Shown here: positions 9,438 to 18,757 of the stretch, piece by piece
How the letters are laid out: the number at the start of each line of letters is the position of its first letter
How positions within the stretch are numbered: the first letter of the stretch is position 1
Assembly: GCA_018266105.1 (NCBI GenBank)
Contig: JAFEBA010000050.1
Coordinates: 62,001 to 126,000 of the forward strand
DNA: 64,000 nt
Direction: 5' to 3'
Source of the DNA: a bacterium
Lineage (GTDB): Bacteria > Vulcanimicrobiota > Xenobia > Xenobiales > JADMJV01
Made by a program: the position numbers and the translations under genes
The notes under the pieces: generated by a model
Databases searched by the model: none
What the model was told of the DNA's origin: nothing
Seen by the model: only the letters and a program-made list of their open reading frames with translations

Positions 9438-9538
9438 CTATCGACTCGGAATGGCCCTTACTGACCCAAGCCGAGGGGTGTCTCCTCGAAGTTGCTCGTC
9501 AATTCCAAGGGAAGTCGACCCAGAGTGGTCACCTTTAA
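9434..9538 (+). CDS. Possible 34-aa peptide coupled to kinase 1
   Basis: The kinase stop codon overlaps an ATG in an ATGA arrangement, followed by 34 codons beginning MTIDSEWPLLTQAEGCLLE. The tight overlap suggests translational coupling. After its stop, another frame continues with PLIVSTGQTIGRR, so this may be the start of a longer gene broken by a frameshift. The evidence is only positional. Confidence 0.22.
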   Translation: MTIDSEWPLLTQAEGCLLEVARQFQGKSTQSGHL

Positions 9539-9704
9539 TCGTTAGTACCGGGCAAACCATTGGTCGGCGTTTGGGGGTTTTGACTTCAAATGGGTCAAAG
9601 AAAGAGAGCAAAGGGACACACGAGGCACTTTTAGCATCGAATATCGTTTGGCACTGAGTTATTTCCCCCACCGACGACGCGAATAACGAGGAAGACCGGG
9701 CACC

Positions 9705-12700
9705 CTATTTTTGACCGCCAGGGCGGCCACGAAAGTTGATCACAAAGGGAGCGGCGATTCGAACCGCTTCGGTGAGGCTGCGCTGGCGGCGGAGTTTGAC
9801 CAGCCAATCGCGTTGCACCTGGGCTAAGGCCAAAGCGGGATCACCTTGTGCGATTGCAGCCCGATAAAAGTCGGTCATGATTTCGGCGGTTTCCTGGTCG
9901 GAAACTGACCAGAGCGTGATCAGCAAATTCTGAGCGCCGGCCATGAGGAAACCTCGTCGCAGTCCTAAGACTCCTTCCCCACTGGACAGTTCACCTTCTC
10001 CGGTCTGGCAGGCGGAGAGCACAACCAGCCAGGTTTGTGAGAGATCCAAGCTGGCGGCTTCGGCTGCGGTCAGGATGCCGTCCGATGGTCGACGCTTGAG
10101 CCATTCCGACCAGGCCCGCTGAGCACCGGCGAGGGCCAGTCCACTACGGAACATAGGATTTTCGATGTCCTTGGCATCCGGGTCGGACTGGCTCAGAAAG
10201 AAGCCGTGGGTGGCCAGGTGGAGAATCCAGGGCGAGTGAAGGCTCTTGAGCCTGGGCTCGCTGGCCTGGGATTGACTCCAAGCCTCAACTTTGTAGCCAG
10301 AGCCACGCAGCAAGCTTTGGAGGTGTCGGCTCTCCTGAGCGGTGCCCTCCAGCGCGCCAAAGGCCAGGCCGGATCGGCTGGCGACCCGGCCGGCAGGTGC
10401 ATTTCCGAAATACGGATCAGCCAAGATAGCGGCCGTTCGCTCAACCGGCTTGGAAGGGGTCTCCGCCAGCAGATCTCGCCCGCTGGCAACGTAAGCCAGT
10501 GAATAATGTTCCGCCACAAATCGATCATCCGAACCCACCAGGGATGCAAACGAAATGAAATTCAAGGCAGCGTCGGGTGATAGGATGACTCGATCGATGC
10601 CTTCTGGAATTTGCTTTTGAATCGGTTGCCAGAGCTTGTCGTGAAGCCTGCGCAGCACGTGGTCGGAATGGCTCTGCGGTCGACTGACGGTGGCCCCTCG
10701 CACTATTTTTTCGTGAGGATCAACCAGCAGACGATAGTTCTTTAACTCGGGCTCGAGTTCGTCTTCAGAACCCAAGTCCACCCATCGAGCTGCGCCAGTA
10801 TCAGATAGGACGACGGCCGCGTATCGAGTCTCATATTCGCCTTTCTCTAGGAATCGGTCATAGCGCAAAAACTCAACCAGAGCAGTAGAGCGAGGCAGGG
10901 CCGCCTGCACGTCACGGGCGCGCACAGGCTCAAAGCGCCGGCGTCCCAGGCTGATTTCGAGCTTTTCGATCCGCTCGGCCAGCTCACCGAGTTGCCGGGT
11001 TGGTTTGCCCGGTACATAAGCTTTTGACCAACGAGCCCGCAGCTCTTTTAACTGGCTCAGAGTGGCTCTGTCGGCGGGGGAGTGCTCAGCCGATGCCTGG
11101 TCGTGCATGAGCGAATCCAACACGATTCCCTTGACCTCCAGCAGCAAATCCAGTACTGCCGGATCTCGAAGTGTCCCCAATAGATCGTACGGGCTGATGC
11201 TACTAAAGTATGCCAGCCGCTGATTTTCGCTGGAACACTCGAGCACCATTCGAATCTGTTTGAACTGGATACTTTGTAGTCGGCGCGCGTAACGATCAGC
11301 TTCCTCAAGCGCGTTCTGGCTGATCTTGAGACGGGCCAGATCATAAATAACACTCTCCATCTCATCTGAATCGGCCTCGTACAATTTCTCTTTCTGGGCT
11401 AAGGCCTGGCGATAAAATTGTTCTGCCTCGGCCAACTGGCCTTGATCATCTTTCAGCAATCCCAGCAGAAGATTCACCTCTGCGAATCTTGGATGATCCG
11501 GTCTCAGGAAGTGTGTATAGACTTCGAGGGCGTGGCGCGCGCACTTTTCTGATTCCCCGTAGGCAGAGTCCTGATAAAGCAGGCGGCCTAACTCCAACTC
11601 AGTATCTGCTTCGTAAATGCAGCTTCCGTAAAGTTGCACATACAGCTTGGAGGCGCGCCGGAGGAGCAAGATGGACTCCTTGCGCTGGTTCTCATCGTTG
11701 GTATCACGGGCGCCGGCCAAGCTGACCAGGAGCGAGGCGACCCATACCGATTCAGCGCCATCCAGGCGCTCCCGAATCTTCAGTGCCCGCTGGAGCAATG
11801 GCTCGGCGGCCCTGTAATTGCTCTTGGCGCTATGCAGGTCCCCCAGGTATTCTAAAACTTTGGCAGAGATCCGACCCTGGCCGCGCCCCGCCCGACGCTC
11901 TAACTCAAGGGCCTGCTCAAGCCTGGGTTGGGCCAGAGGATACTCACCCTGGCGGCAATAAAATGAGCCCAAGTTCGCCAGGGCATCGGCCAGATCGGGA
12001 TGGTTCGGTGGCAATCTGCGCGTGCGAATCTCCAGTACCCCCAGTAGGGCCTTCTCGGCCTCCTTGAGCCTCCCAGTATCCCGATACAGTCCAGCCAGGC
12101 GGTCCAGGGTAGCAACGGTATCAAGGTGCCCCTCAGGCAAGCATCTTTGGCGCAGTTCAAGGGCCCGCCTCAAAACAACCTCCGCTTCTTGAAACTGATC
12201 ATGCGTGCACAGGTAGGTCCCCAGATTGTTCAAACTCAGGGCCAGCTCCGAGGGCCGAACCCATGGGCTTTGTTCTCGAAGTTCGAGTGCTTTCCGATAG
12301 GCGGCTTCCGATTGAGGGAAATGCAACTGACGACCAAGGATAACCCCCAAAATATTGTAATCTTGTGCGAGCAAGAAGTGACCGGAGGGAAGAAGGCGCT
12401 CCCGAAGGCCTAAGGCTTGTCTGACGAGTACATCCGCCTCGGGAATCCTGTCCTGATTTAGACGAATCAGGGCCAGCCATTCGAGTGCCGTGGCGACCTC
12501 AAGGTGCTCCTCTCCAACGCAGCTCCGCCTTACCGTAAGGCATCGGTCCAGATACCTCTCGGCCCGGGCTGCGTCGTTGACAGAGAGGAAGTAGGCCCCC
12601 AGCGCCTGAGCGCAGGCACAGTAGTCCCAAGGGGTGTTGGCCCGGTCCCTTTCTCGTAGTCCGAAGGACTCGAGATAGCAAACTTCGGCTTCCTTCCAGC

Positions 12701-13859
12701 GATTCTGGCTAATCAGGATGCCTGCCAGGTTTTGGAGCGCGCTGCTGATGCCCGGGTGGGTGGGCGGAAGCATTGAGCGCCGAATTTCCAGGGCTTTTCG
12801 GACCCAACCAGCTGCCTCTGCCGCCTCACGCTCGTTGTGATAAAATCCGGCCATCGCCACCAGGCAGTCGGCTACCTCAGGATGCTGCTCCCCTAGGGCC
12901 GCCCGCCGAATATTATATGCTCGCCTTGTCAATTGTCTGCCGGCACCGTAGTCTTGCAGGATTGCCTTCAGGCTGGCCAGGCCAAGCAAAGGCAAGGCCA
13001 GATCCGGGTGGTTTAAGCCAAGCAGCTTCTCGCGAATGGCCAGTGCTTCTCGATAGAGTTCTTGAGCCTGCTCTCGCTCCCCACGAGATGTGGCCAGACT
13101 GGCCAGATTGCACAGGGTCAGCGATGCTTCCACACTTTCGCGTCCGAGCGATTGCTCTTGGATTGCAAGGGCTTGGTCGTAATAGTCCAGAGCTTCAGTC
13201 CAATGTCCCTGAGAGGCCTGGATAACCCCCAGTAAATTCAGGCAGGTCCCCTGGTTTGGATGTTTGCCAGGCAAACTGTGGAGGCAATCCTCAATTACGC
13301 GTCTGGCTTCACCGTAGCGGGCCAGACGTATATACACTTGAGCGAGAGCAATCAGGCAAGCAGGCCGCTCTAAAGGCTCCTGACTAATTTCTTTGAGACA
13401 CTGCTTCAAAGCGGACTCAGCCTGAACATAACGCCCCCGGACAACAGCCATCCTGGCCAAACGAATTCGCACCGCCAACAAAGTCTGGTGGCCAGCCTGG
13501 CGGAGGGCCAGGCATTTCTCCAGGCAGCGGCGAGCCTCGCGCAAATTGGCCAGACCCAGGTGAGTCTCGCCCAAACCCTGATACACCAGGGAATTTTCTG
13601 GGGCCAACCGCCGGGCCGCTTCGAAATTCTGCAAAGCATCTCGATAACGGCGTAAAGCCAGTTGGCACGAGGCCAGCCTATACAAAGCATCAGATACTCC
13701 CGCACCACGCGAGTGAGCCGTTGTCAGATAACTCTGGGCAGCGGCTTCCGCCCGGAGGTAATCCCCTTGTCGGAGAAACTCGTCGACCGTCTGCGCCCTG
13801 CAAGCTCCCAATAAGCCACAAACAAAGACCAGCGAAGCCAGGGAGCGGCGAAGATTCAA
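9705..13859 (-). CDS. TPR-CHAT caspase-like lipoprotein
   Basis: A 1384-aa product from TTG 13859, 15 bases after the cyclase stop. The N-terminus is a lipoprotein-type signal (hydrophobic core, then LLGAC near residue 20), placing the protein outside the cytoplasmic membrane. About 20 TPR-type units follow (to about residue 870), many of the 42-residue kinesin-light-chain type (ALEIREKLLG, HPDLADALANLG). The C-terminal CHAT domain (about 960-1384) belongs to the caspase/separase clan, with catalytic His in ATHGFF (about 1215) and Cys in LSACQTGEGE (about 1281). CHAT proteins are proteases or their relatives activated through partner domains. It is last in a FecR-like / CHASE2-cyclase / CHAT operon, a set often seen in cyanobacteria. 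Confidence 0.92.
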   Translation of the reverse strand: MNLRRSLASLVFVCGLLGACRAQTVDEFLRQGDYLRAEAAAQSYLTTAHSRGAGVSDALYRLASCQLALRRYRDALQNFEAARRLAPENSLVYQGLGETHLGLANLREARRCLEKCLALRQAGHQTLLAVRIRLARMAVVRGRYVQAESALKQCLKEISQEPLERPACLIALAQVYIRLARYGEARRVIEDCLHSLPGKHPNQGTCLNLLGVIQASQGHWTEALDYYDQALAIQEQSLGRESVEASLTLCNLASLATSRGEREQAQELYREALAIREKLLGLNHPDLALPLLGLASLKAILQDYGAGRQLTRRAYNIRRAALGEQHPEVADCLVAMAGFYHNEREAAEAAGWVRKALEIRRSMLPPTHPGISSALQNLAGILISQNRWKEAEVCYLESFGLRERDRANTPWDYCACAQALGAYFLSVNDAARAERYLDRCLTVRRSCVGEEHLEVATALEWLALIRLNQDRIPEADVLVRQALGLRERLLPSGHFLLAQDYNILGVILGRQLHFPQSEAAYRKALELREQSPWVRPSELALSLNNLGTYLCTHDQFQEAEVVLRRALELRQRCLPEGHLDTVATLDRLAGLYRDTGRLKEAEKALLGVLEIRTRRLPPNHPDLADALANLGSFYCRQGEYPLAQPRLEQALELERRAGRGQGRISAKVLEYLGDLHSAKSNYRAAEPLLQRALKIRERLDGAESVWVASLLVSLAGARDTNDENQRKESILLLRRASKLYVQLYGSCIYEADTELELGRLLYQDSAYGESEKCARHALEVYTHFLRPDHPRFAEVNLLLGLLKDDQGQLAEAEQFYRQALAQKEKLYEADSDEMESVIYDLARLKISQNALEEADRYARRLQSIQFKQIRMVLECSSENQRLAYFSSISPYDLLGTLRDPAVLDLLLEVKGIVLDSLMHDQASAEHSPADRATLSQLKELRARWSKAYVPGKPTRQLGELAERIEKLEISLGRRRFEPVRARDVQAALPRSTALVEFLRYDRFLEKGEYETRYAAVVLSDTGAARWVDLGSEDELEPELKNYRLLVDPHEKIVRGATVSRPQSHSDHVLRRLHDKLWQPIQKQIPEGIDRVILSPDAALNFISFASLVGSDDRFVAEHYSLAYVASGRDLLAETPSKPVERTAAILADPYFGNAPAGRVASRSGLAFGALEGTAQESRHLQSLLRGSGYKVEAWSQSQASEPRLKSLHSPWILHLATHGFFLSQSDPDAKDIENPMFRSGLALAGAQRAWSEWLKRRPSDGILTAAEAASLDLSQTWLVVLSACQTGEGELSSGEGVLGLRRGFLMAGAQNLLITLWSVSDQETAEIMTDFYRAAIAQGDPALALAQVQRDWLVKLRRQRSLTEAVRIAAPFVINFRGRPGGQK

Positions 13860-13874
13860 GGACCTGAAGCCCCG

Positions 13875-15671
13875 CTATTCATCCACCACGACCTCAAAAA
13901 TTTCAACCGGTTCCACTCGTCCTTTGACAGTGTGCGCTCCTTTGCTGCGGAGCGAGACACCGTCGGGTAGCGTAACTTCCTTGGCAAAATCGGAGCTGAT
14001 CAAAAAGTCGGCCCCCAGCGCCTTATTCATGCCCATGATACGCGAGCCCAGATTGACATCATCTCCGACCGCGGCGTACTCGGTGCGCTGCTCGCTGCCG
14101 ACATTTCCCAGGATCACCGAGCCCCGATGTAAGCCAATTTTAATCTGGTAGAAACCTTGACCCTCAGGATCAGCAGCGCTCAAAATGCGCAGCCGACGAA
14201 CCATGGCCACAGCCGTCTCGAGAGCTTTTTGCTCGGCCCGGGGTTGCGGTTGGGGAGCGCCAAACATCGCCATAATTTCGTCCCCAACGAATTGCTTGAT
14301 GGTACCGCCGTGGTCAAAAATAATGCGGTTCATTTCGGAAAAATAGACATTGAGCATAACCATGATCTCAGCCGGAGACTTTTTCTCACAGACTGTTGAG
14401 AAGCCGTTGATGTCGGTAAACAGAACAGCAATCTCCCGCTGGCAGACGGCTCCTAAAGCAGCCTGTGAAGGGTCCTTGATCAGTTCCTCCATGACCGAAG
14501 GCGAGACGTAACGACCAAAGAGGTTGCGCACTCGAGCCTGCTCGCGTCGGGCGTAGAACCACTGCTGAAAACCTCCGGCCAATAATGCTACGAGGGGCCC
14601 TAAGGCAAGTGGGCTCAGCATAACCACCAAATCGTAGCGAACAAAGAGCAGGCTGCAAACTTGATAAGAAAGGGCTCCCCAACCCAACAAGGCCAACAGC
14701 GACTGCCAGGGAGCGAGTCGGACGCCAAGCTCAGCAAAAAAAAGACTAAGGGCGCCGACAAAAAGCCAATAAAGAACTGGATCGACTGGTTTTACCAGAG
14801 AGCCTGTTAACAGGGTATTCAGGCAATTCGCCTGCGCTTCAATCCCGAGCATCTGGCCCACCGGAGTGGTCACGAGGTCTTGGAAAAGGGGGGTGCCCGC
14901 CCCCAGTAGCAAGATCTTGCCCTCTACGATTTTGTTGAGCTTTAGACCGTCGTCGCTGGAATCAAGAAGATCGCAAAGCGACACTCGGGGAAACCGACCC
15001 GGCTCACAGAAAGCAACAGGAATGACCTCAGGACCCGAGACTGACTTTTTACTCCCTGCCTCAGCCACTCGAGCCGCGAAGCTGGGAACGACCTCGCCGG
15101 ACCAAAAAGGGTCGTCTAGTTTCAAAGGGGCAGCCACCTGAGAGCGAAGAATGCCGTCCTTATCGCGGCTGAGATTCAAATAAGCCAGGCCATCCCTTCC
15201 CGCCAAAGCCATAACCACCGATGCAGGACGATAATCCTGACCCGGACTCCGATCCAGGTGCGGAAAGATTCCCTGAATCCAACGGCCCGGAAAACGGTTG
15301 GCCGCCTCTCCCAGGTCGGTCCAAGGCAACGGTTGCCCCCAGCCCTTCTCAAAAACCGCTTTATAGGTCTTCTCATCCACCTCATGGGGCATCCAGTCCC
15401 AAGCGACGGCCGCAGCCCCTTGCTCCAGGCTTGAGCGGGTAACCTTGCCTAATAAGGGAAGCCAGTAGGCGGTGGGCTGCGGAATTCTCTCGATGGTCTT
15501 GTCATCGATCAGGACAAGCAGAATACGGTCATCCAGTTTCTGCGCGGGAGCTTTCTTCACGAGCCAGGAATCGGTCCAGCGCGTTTCCCAATCCGTCCAA
15601 AAGACCGAGGAGCAGGCGAGTGCCAGCAGCCAGGACAGGCTGACTCCAATTAATAACTTGGAAGACTTCAC
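13875..15671 (-). CDS. CHASE2-domain class III adenylate/guanylate cyclase
   Basis: A 598-aa product from GTG 15671; the start overlaps the stop of the FecR-like gene in a GTGA, so that start is preferred over upstream codons. One N-terminal membrane helix precedes a periplasmic CHASE2 sensor (LDDRILLVLIDD onward, to about 320), then three membrane helices (about 320-400). A cyclase domain (about 430-590) has both metal aspartates (LFTDINGFS and VGDEIMAMFG), the lysine in TIKQF, and the GLHRGSVILGNVGS and VGDDVNLGSR motifs. It is predicted to make cyclic nucleotide in response to an extracytoplasmic signal. Adenylate is likelier than guanylate, but this is uncertain. It is the middle gene of the FecR-like/cyclase/CHAT operon. 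Confidence 0.92.
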   Translation of the reverse strand: MKSSKLLIGVSLSWLLALACSSVFWTDWETRWTDSWLVKKAPAQKLDDRILLVLIDDKTIERIPQPTAYWLPLLGKVTRSSLEQGAAAVAWDWMPHEVDEKTYKAVFEKGWGQPLPWTDLGEAANRFPGRWIQGIFPHLDRSPGQDYRPASVVMALAGRDGLAYLNLSRDKDGILRSQVAAPLKLDDPFWSGEVVPSFAARVAEAGSKKSVSGPEVIPVAFCEPGRFPRVSLCDLLDSSDDGLKLNKIVEGKILLLGAGTPLFQDLVTTPVGQMLGIEAQANCLNTLLTGSLVKPVDPVLYWLFVGALSLFFAELGVRLAPWQSLLALLGWGALSYQVCSLLFVRYDLVVMLSPLALGPLVALLAGGFQQWFYARREQARVRNLFGRYVSPSVMEELIKDPSQAALGAVCQREIAVLFTDINGFSTVCEKKSPAEIMVMLNVYFSEMNRIIFDHGGTIKQFVGDEIMAMFGAPQPQPRAEQKALETAVAMVRRLRILSAADPEGQGFYQIKIGLHRGSVILGNVGSEQRTEYAAVGDDVNLGSRIMGMNKALGADFLISSDFAKEVTLPDGVSLRSKGAHTVKGRVEPVEIFEVVVDE

Positions 15672-16570
15672 CGGCCCAATCCGTCGATGGCATTGACCCA
15701 ATCAGGGCAATCGGGATATCTCTGGCGACCCAAGTCCAACCAGTTTTTCGCCTCCTCGGTCAGGCCCAGCTCATGCAAACTGGCCGCGTAGGCAAGAAAA
15801 TCCACAATGCCGGCAAGCGGGCTTTGGAGGTGCTCCTCCCAGGTTCTCAATTCAGCCTGCTCCTCGGGTCGCGGATGATAGACTTGAAAGTCTGGCTGGC
15901 TGGGCCCAGCTCCGAGGTAGACTTGGCAAACAACCCCTGCGGGAAGTTCCAAACGAGCGCGACCCAAGGTGCGTCCGTCCGCGTGGTGATCAATCTGTAA
16001 AGGCAAAGAGTGCCAGTTCTCGTTGACCCGGTAGCTGAGGGCGGGTGCGTCCGAGATTCGAACATTGCGTCGTACCCAGCGGAGGTCGAATTCTAGCGTG
16101 GATTGGAGCTGCAAGTAGGTGACTATTCCGGCCCGGGTGCTGGTGCCGGCCATCTTAGTAAAGTCCCACATCTCCCTCGGCAGTCTGGCAGGCAGGCGCG
16201 AACTAGCAACCTCAATCTGGGGGGACACGTCTCCCTGAACGCCCTCGGCAGTAAGCCGGACTCTGCCGGGCTGGCTCAAAGTGACGCGATTTCTCCCCCG
16301 CACGAAACCAAGTGTGACCTCCGAGTCTGCACCTAACACCAATTCGTCCCCTACCCTCAACAATTCGAAAGGCTGCAGCCGAGATGAACCGCGTTGAATT
16401 TGGCCTCGAACCCTGAGCGCCAGAGCCGCCCTCTCCTGGGACCAAGCTTGATGACTCAAGAAAGAGGCCAAGGAGACGAGTATCAAGAGTTTCTTCAAAG
16501 TGCCCAGAAATTCCCGAAACCTGTAGCTTTTCCTGGTATGAAGGAAGGACGAGGCAATCTCAGGAAACAA
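15668..16570 (-). CDS. Exported FecR-like protein
   Basis: 300 aa from TTG 16570; an alternative TTG at 16498 gives a shorter, more typical signal peptide (KKLLILVSLASFLSHQAWS). The exported part opens with a FecR-type segment (VRGQIQRGSSRLQPFELLRVGDELVLGADSE is split by a turn; the GDEL...G..S.V.L pattern is typical). The C-terminus is helical (EEAKNWLDLGRQRYPDCPDW). In related clusters, FecR-like periplasmic proteins accompany CHASE2 and CHAT proteins. Here the stop overlaps the cyclase start, so this gene heads the operon. It starts back-to-back with the caspase gene, about 10 bases apart, so the promoters must overlap. Confidence 0.75.
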   Translation of the reverse strand: MFPEIASSFLHTRKSYRFREFLGTLKKLLILVSLASFLSHQAWSQERAALALRVRGQIQRGSSRLQPFELLRVGDELVLGADSEVTLGFVRGRNRVTLSQPGRVRLTAEGVQGDVSPQIEVASSRLPARLPREMWDFTKMAGTSTRAGIVTYLQLQSTLEFDLRWVRRNVRISDAPALSYRVNENWHSLPLQIDHHADGRTLGRARLELPAGVVCQVYLGAGPSQPDFQVYHPRPEEQAELRTWEEHLQSPLAGIVDFLAYAASLHELGLTEEAKNWLDLGRQRYPDCPDWVNAIDGLGR

Positions 16571-16579
16571 AACGGCCCA

Positions 16580-18370
16580 ATGCCAAGGAGGCCGGCTCTA
16601 TTATTGCTTTTATGGGTTTGCCTCGCTTCGCCCAATCGGTCGGAGCCCGCCCATCCGTCCCGGGCCCTGCTGATTGGGATTTCTGATTATCAGAATCAGA
16701 ATATCTGGCCAAAGCTGCCAGGCTGCTTACAGGACACTCGTTGCGTTCGAGAGTTTCTGACTGACTCTCAGGGCTCAGTTCGGCTTCCGCCGAAGACCGT
16801 GACGGTTCTAGATCAACAACGTTCCACCCGAGCGGGAATCGAGGAAGCACTGGAACAGCTCTTCCGAGATGCGCAGCCCGGCGAAACAGTCTACATACAC
16901 TACTCCGGCCACGGAGGACTGCTCCCGTCTGGACGTTCTGGGGAGTCGGATTCATTGGACGAGTGCCTGGTCCCGATTGATGCACCGGACTTTCGTTCCC
17001 GAGACTTTTCCGCAAAGGTGATTCGCGACAATTGGCTGGCTGATTACCTGGATCGTTTGGCCGACCGAGTTCGGCAGGACGGCCAGCCTGGCAGCGTCCT
17101 TTGCGTTTTGGACTGTTGTCATTCGGGCGGAATGAGCCGAGCGCCCGGAAGGGTGTTACGCCAGGCCTTTGGTGCAACCGCCTATTTCGGTACCAAGGCG
17201 TCCACCAGATCAAACATAATAAGCAGAGCACCACATCCGGGCTGGGTGATGCTGAGTGCTTGCAGATATGACCAGGCCGCGGAAGAAACGGACCTGGGTG
17301 GCGCATTTACAATGGCGTTTCTGAAAGCCTTACGAGATTCACGACTTGGATCTGACGCCAACTATTACGATCTACTGCGACTCATCCGGTCGAATCCAAT
17401 TGCCAGCCAGCAGACTCCTCAAGCTGCCGGTCAGCGCGAACTACTTGTCTTTGGGGGGAGCTTGAAGAGCCATCACAGCTGGATATCGGTTCTTGAAAGC
17501 AACGGCGACCAGGTTGTGGTCGACCAGGGCACTCTGACTGGAGTCGCAAACGGCACCGAAATCGGATTTTATCCCTTGGGCACAAACCTGCCAAAAGGTG
17601 AACCTCTGGCCACTGCCATCGTTTTCGAGGAAGGCCCGTTCCACTCGAGAGCGAGATTGAATTCACACGCTTCAGCCACGGACTTGTCCTGCGCGGTAGG
17701 CTGGATCAGGCGCTTCCCGCCCCAGCCCCCAGTCACCTATCAAGTAGAAGGTTCCCGACCCACCTCAATTTCCAAGTGGCTCAAAGCCAGCTTTACCGGG
17801 CATATGCGGGAAGTGAATCAAGGAGCGGAGCTGCTTTTTCAACAAATTCCAGGGCGGCTCCGCCTCGTGCGAATGGAGGACGGCTCGACTCTCTTTGATG
17901 GGCCGTTCCTCCAGAACGAACTGGAACCAGTCCTGAAAGCGGAAATTCAGAATCGTTTCTTCTTTAGGATTCCCAGCAACGACACAGAAAGTCTCAAACT
18001 GACCTTTTCGCCTGAACGTCCAGACAATACATACCGACTGGGCGAGTCAGCCGAATTGAAGGTCGAGAACACTGGCCCTGAACCGCTTTTTATATCGGTT
18101 GTCTACGTAGATTCGCACGGAAAAATGCAGTGTATGTATCCTGAGCCAGACCAGCTAGCGGAGTGGAAAAAGATGGGCAGCGCGGACCCTCCGCTGCGCC
18201 TGCGCTTGGATTTCACGCCTCCGACAGGGCTTGACCGACTTCGAATCTTGGCCACCAGAGAGCCCATCGACGTGGGCTTTCTCTTGAATCGGGCCCAGCG
18301 TGACCCCCACAGCAACCGTTCCGACGGCTGGTTGCTCAGCCCCCCAATTCTGTTGAGGATCACCCCCTGA
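16580..18370 (+). CDS. Secreted C14 caspase-family protease with DUF4384
   Basis: About 596 aa from ATG 16580; ATG 16538 is an in-frame alternative. The signal peptide PRRPALLLLLWVCLAS is followed by a peptidase C14/metacaspase domain: ALLIGISDYQ at the first strand, catalytic His in YSGHGG (H111), and Cys in LDCCHSGG (about C179/C180). Metacaspases usually cleave after Arg or Lys. The C-terminal part (about 470-590) matches DUF4384, a beta-rich domain often joined to bacterial caspases (YRLGESAELKVEN, VYVDSHGKMQCMYP). It diverges from the FecR/cyclase/CHAT operon, so two caspase-clan enzymes sit back-to-back. It ends 43 bases before the YukD-like gene. Confidence 0.9.
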   Translation: MPRRPALLLLLWVCLASPNRSEPAHPSRALLIGISDYQNQNIWPKLPGCLQDTRCVREFLTDSQGSVRLPPKTVTVLDQQRSTRAGIEEALEQLFRDAQPGETVYIHYSGHGGLLPSGRSGESDSLDECLVPIDAPDFRSRDFSAKVIRDNWLADYLDRLADRVRQDGQPGSVLCVLDCCHSGGMSRAPGRVLRQAFGATAYFGTKASTRSNIISRAPHPGWVMLSACRYDQAAEETDLGGAFTMAFLKALRDSRLGSDANYYDLLRLIRSNPIASQQTPQAAGQRELLVFGGSLKSHHSWISVLESNGDQVVVDQGTLTGVANGTEIGFYPLGTNLPKGEPLATAIVFEEGPFHSRARLNSHASATDLSCAVGWIRRFPPQPPVTYQVEGSRPTSISKWLKASFTGHMREVNQGAELLFQQIPGRLRLVRMEDGSTLFDGPFLQNELEPVLKAEIQNRFFFRIPSNDTESLKLTFSPERPDNTYRLGESAELKVENTGPEPLFISVVYVDSHGKMQCMYPEPDQLAEWKKMGSADPPLRLRLDFTPPTGLDRLRILATREPIDVGFLLNRAQRDPHSNRSDGWLLSPPILLRITP

Positions 18371-18413
18371 TCTAACCAAGGGGATGTGCCTCGCGGCTGT
18401 AGAATAGAGGGCG

Positions 18414-18755
18414 ATGAGCCAGGTCATCGTCACGGTGCGCTACAAACAGTCAGCCGAAGACTTAGAGATTCCGAGCACGTTAGATCTTGACGAAGTGAAT
18501 CAAATCCTGAGTCAAGGCCTGGATTGGAATTTGCCGGATTTCTGGGCTCTCTTTGATGTTGACAGAAATCTCGAGCTTGAGGAATCTCTGTCAGCCGCAG
18601 GCGTTCTCGACGGCATGATTCTGGAAATTCGCGAAACCGGACGGCGTTCGAAGCGCAGCCCGGTTTTGGGTTGGCGCAAAATGGCGCAAGCGACCCCGCC
18701 AGCAGACAGTGGCGCGCCTCCTGAAAATGACGGGTTTGCCTGGAAAGAAGTGTAG
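18414..18755 (+). CDS. YukD/EsaB-like ubiquitin-fold T7SS protein
   Basis: 113 aa with an ATG start. The N-terminal ~75 residues have the beta-grasp pattern of YukD/EsaB (VIVTVRYKQSAEDLEIP at the first hairpin, then a helix and LDGMILEIRET at the last strand). A low-complexity tail with Pro/Gly and a final FAWKEV follows. YukD/EsaB are small ubiquitin-like proteins needed for T7SSb function in Firmicutes and are not conjugated like ubiquitin. The PP2C gene begins immediately after its stop, and the secretion ATPase is about 3 kb away, which supports the call. Confidence 0.78.
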   Translation: MSQVIVTVRYKQSAEDLEIPSTLDLDEVNQILSQGLDWNLPDFWALFDVDRNLELEESLSAAGVLDGMILEIRETGRRSKRSPVLGWRKMAQATPPADSGAPPENDGFAWKEV

Positions 18756-18757
18756 CT

